DNA of 64,000 nucleotides from positions 62,001-126,000 of the forward strand of contig JADJYW010000022.1 in the NCBI GenBank assembly GCA_016719605.1, written 5' to 3'. Below, piece by piece: positions 25,877-34,284 of this stretch. Position numbers and translations under genes: made by a program. Every line of letters begins with the position of its first letter. Positions within the stretch are counted from its first letter, which is position 1. Origin of the DNA: Lewinellaceae bacterium (GTDB taxonomy: Bacteria > Bacteroidota > Bacteroidia > Chitinophagales > Saprospiraceae). The notes under the pieces were generated by a model. It did not search any database. It worked only from the letters and a program-made list of their open reading frames with translations, and was not told the origin of the DNA.

Positions 25877-27244
25877 TTACGGATGCGCAAGTACTTCCGG
25901 CTCCGACGTCGTTTGTTTCCCGTAAATCTCTTCGCGTGTGCGGTATTTTACGGTATTGAGCAGGGCGATGAGGCGGTCGCGTTCCACCTGAAACTCCGCG
26001 AGCAAGGCGCCGGTGATCGGCTCGGGTTGGGGGAGGTTGAGGCGCAGGTGGTCCACCTGTTTGCCGTTTTTCCAGAAACGGAAGCAGACGTGCGGGCCGG
26101 TAGCGAGGCCGGTGGATCCGACGTAGCCGATAGTCTGGCCTTGTGCGACCCGCGCGCCCGGGCGCATGCCCTTGGCGAAGCCGCTCATGTGCAGGTACTG
26201 GGTTTCGTAGTTGCCGTTGTGGCGGATCTTGACAAATTTGCCGTTGCCGCCGCGGTGGGCAGCTTCGACGACGGTACCCTCGGCCACCGCGATGATGGGT
26301 GTGCCGTGCGGAGCCGCATAGTCGGTGCCGAAGTGCGGGCGGTTGTAACCCAAAATCGGGTGCATCCGCTTGAGGCTGTAGCGACTGGAGATACGGCTGA
26401 ACTTGACGGGCGCTTTCAGAAATGCCTTGCGGGCTGGGCGGCCATCGAAGTCGTAGTAGTCTGTTTTTTCGCCTTCTTTCTGGAAATGAAAGGCGAAGGA
26501 TTCTTTGCCTTCGCGTTCGTAAACGGCGGCGATTATTTTGCCCGTTCCGACAGCCTCGCCTTCCACGATGTGCTGTTCATAAACGACTTTGAAGCGGTCG
26601 CCTACTTTTTGGTGGTAAAAATCCACGGAAGAAGAAAGGACATCAATCATGCCGTCGGCCAGATTGTCATTGAGGCCGTTGTCGGTCAGCGCTTGCCAGA
26701 AATTAGTTTCCAGCACCCCGGAAGCGGCGCGGATTTCGGTTTGCACGTCGCGCTTGACGACCTCCACCCGATAGGGTTCTTCCAGTTGAAACGTCACATA
26801 TTCGTACGGAGACGGTTCATACACCATGAAACGGGGCGTAGCATCCGGCTCCGGGGCGAGGAAGTAGAGTTTTTTGCCCATTCGCATGGAGGTGATACTG
26901 AACACCTCCCGGGCGTTTTCGACGAGTGCGGCTACAACGGGGTAGGCCACACCTTTTTTTGTGAGCACGCTGCCGAGAATATCGCCGTTGCGTAGTTCGG
27001 TATCGGACAGGTGAAAAGCATCCATCGAAAGGCCCCAGCGCATGTTTTTGGGCACAACGGGCAGGGCATCCAATTCGGGCCGGGCAAAGACAACAGCGGC
27101 AGCCTGGCGGGTTTCGGAGAGGTCGAGGGAGGTGGTGATTGCTGCAGCGCCGGCTGCTACGGTTCCGGCAAAAAACCAATTACGGTAGGGGGAGTGCCAG
27201 AACTTGCGCAGCCAACGCTGCGGCTTTAGGTCGTCTATATTCAC
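25877..27244 (-). CDS. M23-family (LytM) peptidoglycan peptidase, HxC zinc-site variant
   Basis: 455 residues. One N-terminal membrane anchor (FFAGTVAAGAAAITTSL, residues 24-40) is followed by LysM-like and beta-rich sequence, then an M23 domain (about 285-410). Zinc ligands His304 and Asp308 are in PHFGTDYAAPHG. The second motif is GPHVCFRFW: His385 is present, but the usual third ligand His is Cys387. It probably acts in the periplasm on peptide cross-links. The same Cys appears in other Bacteroidota homologues as I recall them, so the enzyme may still bind zinc. Its expression is probably driven by the -7 element at 27292-27299. Confidence 0.88.
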   Translation of the reverse strand: MNIDDLKPQRWLRKFWHSPYRNWFFAGTVAAGAAAITTSLDLSETRQAAAVVFARPELDALPVVPKNMRWGLSMDAFHLSDTELRNGDILGSVLTKKGVAYPVVAALVENAREVFSITSMRMGKKLYFLAPEPDATPRFMVYEPSPYEYVTFQLEEPYRVEVVKRDVQTEIRAASGVLETNFWQALTDNGLNDNLADGMIDVLSSSVDFYHQKVGDRFKVVYEQHIVEGEAVGTGKIIAAVYEREGKESFAFHFQKEGEKTDYYDFDGRPARKAFLKAPVKFSRISSRYSLKRMHPILGYNRPHFGTDYAAPHGTPIIAVAEGTVVEAAHRGGNGKFVKIRHNGNYETQYLHMSGFAKGMRPGARVAQGQTIGYVGSTGLATGPHVCFRFWKNGKQVDHLRLNLPQPEPITGALLAEFQVERDRLIALLNTVKYRTREEIYGKQTTSEPEVLAHP

Positions 27245-27291
27245 AAGTAAAAAAACGGTTTAGCGATTGTTGTGTCTTGGTCGGGGCGTGG

Positions 27292-27299
27292 CAAAAGTA
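27292..27299 (-). promoter_or_regulatory. -7 element of the M23 peptidase gene
   Basis: The minus strand reads TACTTTTG, an exact TAnnTTTG match, about 48 bp before the start codon. A plus-strand TATTTTTG at 27322-27329 could serve the divergent gene at 27483 but would leave a leader of about 150 nt. Confidence 0.45.
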
Positions 27300-27482
27300 A
27301 AATTGCATTCTGACTTTGCGCTATTTTTGGTCGCTGTTTAACTAAAGTACCCTGTATGCCTCCGAACCGGTTTTTTCAAACCGCACAACCTGCGTCCGGA
27401 AACGGTTGTTTGAAACAGCACGTCCCAAAAGCAATTCGACCCGTCTGGAATGAAGCGCGATATTTGCTTTTTTTGTAAAAAT

Positions 27483-29192
27483 ATGATTTTGAGAAACACT
27501 GCCGCTGTCCTCCTTTTTTGCACCGCTACCCTCCACGCCCAGCAGAGCACCTTCGATGCCGACAACGAAAACTGGGGCGCTTCCGGCGATCCCGTCAACA
27601 CCACCGCCGTGTGGTTTGCCTCTGGCGGGCTTCCCGGCGGACATATCCGCGTGACCGATGCCGCTACGGGCGGCACCTGGTACTTCGAAGCGCCCGCAAA
27701 ATTCAGGGGCAACAAGTGCGATGCTTACGACCGCTATCTCCGCTGGGACCAGTACACCAGCGATACCACCAATGCACAACAGTTCGGCGGCCGCCCCGAT
27801 GTGGTACTGGAGGGCGCGGGTCTGACGCTCATTTTCGATAACGCCCAAAACCCCGGACTGGCCTGGACGCACTACGACCTCCTGCTGCGCGAAAACAGTG
27901 GCTGGCGCATCAGCAACCTCGCCGGCCCGGCCCCCACAGAGGCAGAGTTCCGCGCCGTATTGGCCAATGTGACGGCGTTGCGCATCCGCGGTGAGTACCG
28001 CTCGTCGGCCGACTTTGGCGGGTTGGACAATTTTATTCTGGAAAGCAGTTTTCGCTTCGACCTCGATGGCGACGACAGCTCGCTCGTTTTCGATGACGGC
28101 TTTGCAACCGACACCCTTTGCGATCCGTACAGCCCCGTTGTGGACGTGGATGCGGTGTTGTTTTCCGAAAAACCGGTGGACTCTATCGTGCTGCGGCTCC
28201 TGCTGGCACCCAATGTGCCGGACGAGTCGCTCAGCATCATTGGCAACCTGCCGGCTGCGCTATCGGTACTGCAACATACGCCCGGCTGGCTCACTTTAGT
28301 CAACACCGGCATGGCCACGACGGCCGATTTCGTCGCCGGATTGCAGGCTGTGCGCTACGCCAACAATGCCCCCGTGCCCACCCGTGGCGAGCGGTTCGTC
28401 GCCATTCGGCTCTATGGTGTGTGCGGCGACATGGGCGTTCGGTACGCCTACCTGCGCGTGTTTCCGGCAGGCGATGCGGGTCTCGATTCGGTGGCAAATC
28501 TTTGCGCAGACGGACCGCCGGCCAACCTGTTCCAGACCCTCGGCGGTATCCCGGAGCCCGGCGGCTACTGGGAGCCTGCGCTGCCCGCGGGCATGTTTGA
28601 TCCCGCTATGAATACGCCCGGACTGTACAGCTACATCGTGCCCGGCGCCGGGACTTGTCCGGGCGACACGGCTACCGTGACCGTATCGGTGGAGCAATCG
28701 TTTCGTTTGCAGCCGGATACAACCCTGTGCTTCGGGGATGTATTTTTGCTGGCCGTGCCGTCCGGTCTGGCTGACTGGCAATGGAGCGACGGCAGTACGG
28801 GCGCGTTTTTGGACATCAGCACGCCGGGTACCTATTCCCTGAGTGGGCAAACGGCCTATTGCACCTTTCGCGACTCCCTGGAGGTCGCGTTTTTTACCTG
28901 CGAAACCTGCTCGTTTTATGCCCCCAATGTTTTTTCGCCCAACGACGACGGCCGAAATGATACCTGGCAAATTTTCCTCCCCTGTGTCTGGCAGAACTTC
29001 CGCTTGTTGGTATTCGACCGCTGGGGAAATCTGGTGTTCTCGGCCGCCGATCCGGGACTGGTTTGGAACGGCAAGTCGCAAGGCGAACCCGTCCCGGCGG
29101 GCGTGTACATCTGGAGCCTCGAATGGACCGGCGAACGTTATGGCGTATTTGAAACCTATCGGGAAAGCGGCGGGGTGACGGTGGTGCGGTAG
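27483..29192 (+). CDS. Laminin-B-domain cargo protein with gliding-motility C-terminal domain
   Basis: 569 residues. The start at 27483 gives a signal peptide (RNTAAVLLFCTATLHAQ). Residues 18-175 resemble a laminin B (domain IV) module (STFDADNENWG, WYFEAPAKFRGNKCDAYD, YLRWDQYTSD). Ig-like regions follow, and the last 85 residues (FYAPNVFSPNDDGRND, then VFDRWGNLVF) form the gliding-motility-associated C-terminal (CHU_C) domain used for type B T9SS export. It is likely secreted or surface attached. Its partner or ligand is unknown. Confidence 0.88.
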   Translation: MILRNTAAVLLFCTATLHAQQSTFDADNENWGASGDPVNTTAVWFASGGLPGGHIRVTDAATGGTWYFEAPAKFRGNKCDAYDRYLRWDQYTSDTTNAQQFGGRPDVVLEGAGLTLIFDNAQNPGLAWTHYDLLLRENSGWRISNLAGPAPTEAEFRAVLANVTALRIRGEYRSSADFGGLDNFILESSFRFDLDGDDSSLVFDDGFATDTLCDPYSPVVDVDAVLFSEKPVDSIVLRLLLAPNVPDESLSIIGNLPAALSVLQHTPGWLTLVNTGMATTADFVAGLQAVRYANNAPVPTRGERFVAIRLYGVCGDMGVRYAYLRVFPAGDAGLDSVANLCADGPPANLFQTLGGIPEPGGYWEPALPAGMFDPAMNTPGLYSYIVPGAGTCPGDTATVTVSVEQSFRLQPDTTLCFGDVFLLAVPSGLADWQWSDGSTGAFLDISTPGTYSLSGQTAYCTFRDSLEVAFFTCETCSFYAPNVFSPNDDGRNDTWQIFLPCVWQNFRLLVFDRWGNLVFSAADPGLVWNGKSQGEPVPAGVYIWSLEWTGERYGVFETYRESGGVTVVR

Positions 29193-29207
29193 CCACACTA
29201 CGGGAGA

Positions 29208-29263
29208 GAGGCTGTCTCATAAGTCCGTTGCGCCGGGGGGTTTACAGGATTTCGTCCTGTAAA
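29208..29263. repeat. MITE-end-like motif followed by a hairpin
   Basis: GAGGCTGTCTCATAAG (29208-29223) matches 15 of 16 bases of the left end of the element at 35603. It is followed by the hairpin TTTACAGGA/TCCTGTAAA (29241-29263, loop TTTCG), whose words also occur in that element. No opposite end is visible nearby, so this looks like a solo end or truncated copy. Confidence 0.6.
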
Positions 29264-29351
29264 CTGTCTGTCGTCTTCCGGCAAACCTGCGAGGCTCTCG
29301 TTCCAAAAATGTCCAGTAGTGGTGCTGTAGGTATCTCGTGCTTGCCCGCTG

Positions 29352-30527
29352 CTACCTGAACGGCGTCGCGAATTTTTCATCTACCAGCAGGGCATCATCG
29401 GTCAGCGTACGCAGGAATGCCGCGAGTGCGGCCTTGTCGTCGGCGCTGAGGTTGAGGCGCAGGGGCTGGCCGGCGTTGGGCTGGCCGGGCGGGATGCGGA
29501 GCCGGTTGTCGAGTGCGGGGCCGTTCTGTACGCCGGAATTGTAGTGCTCAATCACCTCTTCGAGGGTTTGGAAACGTCCGTCGTGCATGTAGGGGCCGGT
29601 AGCCGCCAGGTTTTTGAGCGAAGGCGATTTGAAGATGATCGTTTCGCCGGCATCCAGTCCGTTGCTGAGGCTGTTTTGCGCCAGCGCGAAGGTGGGCAAC
29701 GTATGGCAGGCGGCACAGGCTACACCCTGAGGCGGCCCCAGGATGAAAAGTTGTTTGCCCCGGTTTTCCTGTTGCGTGTAGTTGGGGAATGGCGCTCCGT
29801 TGCCCGCGCCCGGTGCTCCGGGATTGAATACGGCTGTAAAACCCTGGTCAAACTTGCTGCCCGTGGACACCATGCTGCGCACGAACTGCGCCAGCGCGCG
29901 TTTCATTTTTTCTTCGGTGATTTCCCGGCTACCAAAGGTTTCCTCGAAGAGGGCAGGGTAGTACTCCAGGCCCTGCATTTTCTGGAGGAGTGCATCCATG
30001 CCGCCATGCGCGGCATCGAAGCCCATTTCTATGGGGTCTTTGATGGGCTGGGTGACCTGGTCTTCCAGGTCTACGGCACGTTTGTTCCAGAACATACGCT
30101 CGCCGGTATAGAAATTGGCGTTGGCCAGCCGCATGGAGTGTGCGCCCGTGAGTTCGCCTTCGATGCCCCGGCTGAATGTGCGGTCGTCACTGAATCCTTT
30201 TTCCTGAAGGTGGCAGCTGTTGCAGGCAATGGTGTTGTTGCGGCTCAGGTTTTTGTCGTAAAAAAGTACCCGACCCAGCGCAGCGCCGGCATCGGTCACG
30301 CGGTTGATGCTGGGCGCGTTGTCCGTAGCCTGGATGTTTGGGCCGTAAGGCACCGGGAACACCGGCGCAGCGTAGTTGGGCACGTTGCTGACGTCGAGCG
30401 CCAGGTATTTTTGAACGATGGCCTGGTTATCGGGCGACGGGTCGGTGATTTCCACTTTTTTGCAAAAGGAAAGGGCAAGTACCATACAGACCGCAAAAGC
30501 GGATGGAAGAAAAATGACTTTTTTCAT
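29352..30527 (-). CDS. Di-haem cytochrome c peroxidase (MauG/CcpA family), lipoprotein
   Basis: 391 residues. A signal sequence with possible lipobox LALSFC (Cys22) places it in the periplasm. Two haem c sites are seen: CNSCH (102-106) and CAACH (271-275). The spacing and phrases such as GRVLFYDKNLSRNNTIACNSCH and GPPQGVACAACHTLPTF are typical of bacterial di-haem peroxidases. It would reduce hydrogen peroxide with electrons from small cytochromes. Haem attachment would need the Ccm system, part of which lies at 40595-44011. The gene is monocistronic. Confidence 0.93.
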   Translation of the reverse strand: MKKVIFLPSAFAVCMVLALSFCKKVEITDPSPDNQAIVQKYLALDVSNVPNYAAPVFPVPYGPNIQATDNAPSINRVTDAGAALGRVLFYDKNLSRNNTIACNSCHLQEKGFSDDRTFSRGIEGELTGAHSMRLANANFYTGERMFWNKRAVDLEDQVTQPIKDPIEMGFDAAHGGMDALLQKMQGLEYYPALFEETFGSREITEEKMKRALAQFVRSMVSTGSKFDQGFTAVFNPGAPGAGNGAPFPNYTQQENRGKQLFILGPPQGVACAACHTLPTFALAQNSLSNGLDAGETIIFKSPSLKNLAATGPYMHDGRFQTLEEVIEHYNSGVQNGPALDNRLRIPPGQPNAGQPLRLNLSADDKAALAAFLRTLTDDALLVDEKFATPFR

Positions 30528-30903
30528 GGTGTAGCTGTTGTATTCGTCAAAAGATTAGAGTTGGTATAGTATGCCCTCTTGTATCTTGGCGGCATACATC
30601 GTGCAGGCGTTGTAAACTCAGGTTGTCGCTTGTTCCTTCCATCACGGCAGTCGGGTTGCGTGGCTTGGCGGATAAAAATGGCGCAAGATGCAGGATTTCA
30701 GGTTGAGGAGGATTAAGAAATTGAGCGGGGTGTGGGATGCGAGACCGGTTGTGCCGTGCGCGATTTTTTTTGACCCGAACGAGCGCGGGAGGTTTAAAGG
30801 AGAAAGCTGGGGGGACATACTTTTCTGGACATTCGCTATTTTTCAGACGATTCGCATGCTCTGTGCGTTTTGCTTTCTCACCTTCTCAACTTACAATCAA
30901 CTC
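30528..30903. other. Divergent promoter region without a recognised gene
   Basis: These 376 bp separate the divergent peroxidase and MuiA-like genes. An open frame from 30688 runs in phase into the latter, but the extra 72 codons lack a signal peptide and family similarity, so they are not counted. No exact TAnnTTTG box or strong hairpin was seen. Confidence 0.5.
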
Positions 30904-32532
30904 ATGCGAAACATTCTTGCCAGTATGCTTTTCATCGCCTGTGTGCCGGTGCTCTGGGCAGGTACCCCGGTAACTCCAAAAATTTCTGAAGTGACGATTT
31001 ATCGCTCGGGAGCAAAAATTACCAGTGTTGCTACCGTAAAAGTGCCCGCCGGCATGTCCGAAGTGATTTTTGAAAACTTGTCGCCGCACTTCAGCAGCAA
31101 TAGTTTGCAGGTAAAAATTAAAGGCGACGCCCGCCTGAATGCTGCGGTTTTTCAATTGAAACCCCCGGTCCCCGTGCCGGAAGAACCGCGGGCGCGGGCT
31201 ATCCGCGATTCCCTGACCCTGCTCGGCGACGTACTCGTGGCCAACGAGCAGGAAAATAAAGTGCTGGACGACGAAATCCAGATGTTGCAAAAAAACAGCG
31301 CCCGCGTAGGCACTACCGGTTCGGGGCAAACGGGCACGCTCACGGTGGCCCAATTGCAGGAACTGGCTGACTTCTACCGGCAGCGTTTGCTCGAAATCCG
31401 CTACCGGCAGCAAAAACTGACACTCGTCCAGCGTGGAATAAAAACCGTGTACGAACGTCTGCAAATCGAACTCACCCGCCTGCAACCCAATACGGGCAAC
31501 CAAACGGGTGAAATTACCCTGAAACTGGACGCCAACGGCGCACAAAACCTGGAAATAGCCTGTACCTATCTGGTCGGAAATGCCTCGTGGTCGCCCCTGT
31601 ACGACCTGCGCTCGGCCGGTCTGGACAAGCCCCTGCAACTCACCTACAAAGCCAATGTGCGCAACAATACCGGCTTCGACTGGAAAGGCGTGGTGCTGCA
31701 CTTGTCGTCGGCCCAGCCGCTTTCCAACAATGACCGCCCGATCCTGAATCCGGTGTACGTTGATTTTCGGGCAGTAGCTTATTATCAGGATCAAAAGGCA
31801 AACGCTTACGGCAATGTGTACCAAATGGACCAAATTGTTGCGGCGCCCAATCTTGCCGTTGATATGATGCGGGCGGGGGGGACTGAACCGTCCCTGGCGG
31901 AGCCGGAAGAAGCCGATTTCCTGGCTACGTTCGATTTGCCAACGCCGCAGGACATCTTGTCCGATGGGAAAGACAACATTGTCACACTGGAGGAAAAAGA
32001 CATCCCGGTCGTTTATGAATACCATGCTGTACCGAAAGTGGAGCCTGCCGTATTCCTGCTCGCCAAAATTGCCGACTACGGCCAGTATAGCCTGCTGACC
32101 GGCCCGGCAAATATCTTTTTCCAGGAGACATTCGTTGGCCAAACCCTGGTGAATCCGCAAATCACCGCCGACACGCTCCTGCTCTCGCTGGGCCGCGACG
32201 ACCAACTGACCATCAAGCGGGTACAACCCAAAGACTTTACCGAACGCCGGAAAATTTTCGGTTCCAAAATCCGGGAAACCTGCCAGTACGAGATTTCGAT
32301 CAAAAACAACAAATCGAAAAGTGTCACGGTGGAATTGATTGATCAGTTTCCCATCTCCAAACAAAAAGATATTGTGGTCGAACTGGTGGACCGCGGCGGC
32401 GCCAAGGTCAACCCCGAATTCGGCAAACTCGAATGGAGCGTGGAGGTACCCGCCGGACAAACCAAAAAAGTGCGGTTCTCCTATTCGGTGGAATATCCGA
32501 AAGAACGTGGTGTCGGGTATTTTAAAGGATGA
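30904..32532 (+). CDS. MuiA-family protein (DUF4140/DUF4139)
   Basis: 542 residues from MRNILASMLFIACVPVLWA (signal peptide). The N-terminal part (VTIYRSGAKITSVATVKVPAG) is the DUF4140 beta domain. Residues about 90-200 are helical and charged, likely a coiled coil (ANEQENKVLDDEIQMLQK). The rest is DUF4139, with YLVGNASWSPLYDLR and DWKGVVLHLSSAQP as typical phrases, ending in VRFSYSVEYPKE. The family is named from a mucoidy inhibitor, but its biochemical role is unknown. Probably periplasmic or secreted. The start at 30904 gives a normal signal peptide. Confidence 0.88.
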   Translation: MRNILASMLFIACVPVLWAGTPVTPKISEVTIYRSGAKITSVATVKVPAGMSEVIFENLSPHFSSNSLQVKIKGDARLNAAVFQLKPPVPVPEEPRARAIRDSLTLLGDVLVANEQENKVLDDEIQMLQKNSARVGTTGSGQTGTLTVAQLQELADFYRQRLLEIRYRQQKLTLVQRGIKTVYERLQIELTRLQPNTGNQTGEITLKLDANGAQNLEIACTYLVGNASWSPLYDLRSAGLDKPLQLTYKANVRNNTGFDWKGVVLHLSSAQPLSNNDRPILNPVYVDFRAVAYYQDQKANAYGNVYQMDQIVAAPNLAVDMMRAGGTEPSLAEPEEADFLATFDLPTPQDILSDGKDNIVTLEEKDIPVVYEYHAVPKVEPAVFLLAKIADYGQYSLLTGPANIFFQETFVGQTLVNPQITADTLLLSLGRDDQLTIKRVQPKDFTERRKIFGSKIRETCQYEISIKNNKSKSVTVELIDQFPISKQKDIVVELVDRGGAKVNPEFGKLEWSVEVPAGQTKKVRFSYSVEYPKERGVGYFKG

Positions 32533-32605
32533 CAGGCGGCAACCATTGCCCCTTTTCTGTTGTTAACGGGCCTTGCACTTTTGTAATTCGTACCGCAGTG
32601 ATGTC

Positions 32606-33061
32606 ATGTCCAAGAAGAAACAAAACGACCCGAACGACGCCTTCGTCAATCCGATAGACAAGGACAAAGTAGCCGAAAACCCCGGCTTGTTGCCATACGC
32701 ACACACGGCTGGCGGCGCCGTTATTCGCCCGGAGGATAAGGGCCGCATCCGCGGAAACGCCATGACGGCCATGTATGACCAGACGGATCGCCAGATGGAA
32801 CAGTTGCGCCGGCAAATGGAGACGCTCGTAGGTCAGGCCAAGGCTCTGCAAAGTCGAATGAGTGTATCGGAGGCCATTTATCAAGCCGAAATCCCGTTTC
32901 AGCCGGTCATCCACCATATCTACCACCTGTACCAGCGCAAGACTGACGGTACCCACCTGCTCTCGATGGTAGCCCCGGAAGAATGGGGCCGGCGTGCGCC
33001 CTACGAGCACCTGGCTACTGTGCGGCTGCTGGGGGACCATACCTGGGAAATACTGGCCTGA
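32606..33061 (+). CDS. DUF2452-domain protein
   Basis: 151 residues, cytosolic, no membrane segment. The N-terminus NPIDKDKVAENPGLLPYAHTAGGAVIRPEDKG and the C-terminal HHIYHLYQRKTDGTHLLSMVAPEEWG are the two conserved blocks of DUF2452. A helical middle part (MEQLRRQMETLVGQAKALQSRM) may form a coiled coil. Function unknown. It lies between the MuiA-like and DUF3667 genes on the same strand with short gaps. Confidence 0.85.
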   Translation: MSKKKQNDPNDAFVNPIDKDKVAENPGLLPYAHTAGGAVIRPEDKGRIRGNAMTAMYDQTDRQMEQLRRQMETLVGQAKALQSRMSVSEAIYQAEIPFQPVIHHIYHLYQRKTDGTHLLSMVAPEEWGRRAPYEHLATVRLLGDHTWEILA

Positions 33062-33144
33062 TGGACACACTCCGGAATCCGTGCTGAAAATGTGGCGCAA
33101 AAGTGAAAACTTTGCTCCGGCATCATCAGCACTAACCACCCGGC

Positions 33145-34284
33145 GTGAAATACAAGTCCTCGCAGTACTGTCCGAATTGTCACTTCCCTTTTCCACACAA
33201 AGCGAAGTTTTGCGCGCATTGCGGGCAAAAAAACGAAGCGGAGATGATGACCGTGGGCGCGTTGCTCAAGCAGGTGTGGTTCCGGATACTGCATCTGGAA
33301 AGCCGCTCCCTGCTTTTTTTGTGGCAAATGTTCATCCCCGGCTATGTGACGCAAGAGTTTTTCGCCGGCCGGCGTAAACGCTACCCGCACCCGATCCGCT
33401 TCTTTTTCATCGTCTGGTTTTTGTTCCTGTTCACCCTGAACCACCTGACGGATTTTGGCACTGGTCTTACCGACGGCTTTAGCAACACGGGCGGTAACCA
33501 GAAGGGGACCAAGATACGCGCCACGGTTGCCGATGGGCAGAAATTTGATTTCTACGCCATGGGCAAGCGTAGCGCTGAATTTGAAAAAATGCGTCGGGAA
33601 TTCGATTCGCTCCCGCCTGAGTATCGCACACCGGATACCCGAAAAGCCATAGACAGCTTGTTGCGTCGGACTTATGGGAAAGTACCCAAAAACTTCAACG
33701 ACTTCTGGGTGGTGGCCACCGACTCGGTGGAAACCCGAACGCCCGACTCCATGTCGCTCAAACTCGGCTTCAAAAACATGCGCCTTGCCAACAGCGATGT
33801 GTTTCTCTTAGATGCCGACGCTATCGCCATCAAATACGGGGTGAACAAGTGGTTTGACCTGATCTTGCTGAAACAAGGCATCAAGACCCTGCAAAATCCG
33901 TCCGCCCTAATGAAAACCTATCTCGGGAACTTAGCTTGGACGCTGCTTGCCCTCATTGCCCTCATGTCGGCTGTGCTGACACTTTTGTATTGGCGACAAG
34001 GGCGCTACTATGTGGAGCACTTTCTTTTCCTGCTCAACGAGCACACCAGTCTCTTTTTGCTGCTCCTGCTCCTGATAGGGATCGATACCCTGTTACCCCT
34101 CCAGGAATTTTGGGCGCTCCCGGTCATCTGGATGGTAGCCAGCCCGTTTTTTGCCATGAAACGTTTTTACGCGCAGGGCTGGAAATCTACCATTTGGAAG
34201 GCTCTGGTATTTTCTTTTGTCTACCTCGTTGGTTTCATCGTGCTGTTTGCGGCCGGCATGCTGTTGGTTTTTGTGTTTTTTTAA
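33145..34284 (+). CDS. DUF3667 zinc-ribbon membrane protein
   Basis: 379 residues. The N-terminal zinc ribbon is CPNCHFPFPHKAKFCAHCGQKN, with four Cys ligands. It continues with LLKQVWFRILHLESR and a first membrane segment near residue 90 (RFFFIVWFLFLFTLNHL). A soluble loop of about 150 residues and three or four further membrane segments follow to the C-terminus, the DUF3667 layout. Function unknown. Its stop codon overlaps the stop of the convergent serpin gene by four bases. Confidence 0.85.
   Translation: MKYKSSQYCPNCHFPFPHKAKFCAHCGQKNEAEMMTVGALLKQVWFRILHLESRSLLFLWQMFIPGYVTQEFFAGRRKRYPHPIRFFFIVWFLFLFTLNHLTDFGTGLTDGFSNTGGNQKGTKIRATVADGQKFDFYAMGKRSAEFEKMRREFDSLPPEYRTPDTRKAIDSLLRRTYGKVPKNFNDFWVVATDSVETRTPDSMSLKLGFKNMRLANSDVFLLDADAIAIKYGVNKWFDLILLKQGIKTLQNPSALMKTYLGNLAWTLLALIALMSAVLTLLYWRQGRYYVEHFLFLLNEHTSLFLLLLLLIGIDTLLPLQEFWALPVIWMVASPFFAMKRFYAQGWKSTIWKALVFSFVYLVGFIVLFAAGMLLVFVFF

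Noticed and set aside
30886..32460. A 524-codon minus-strand frame opposite the MuiA-like gene
   Set aside because: Antisense shadow with no recognisable motifs.
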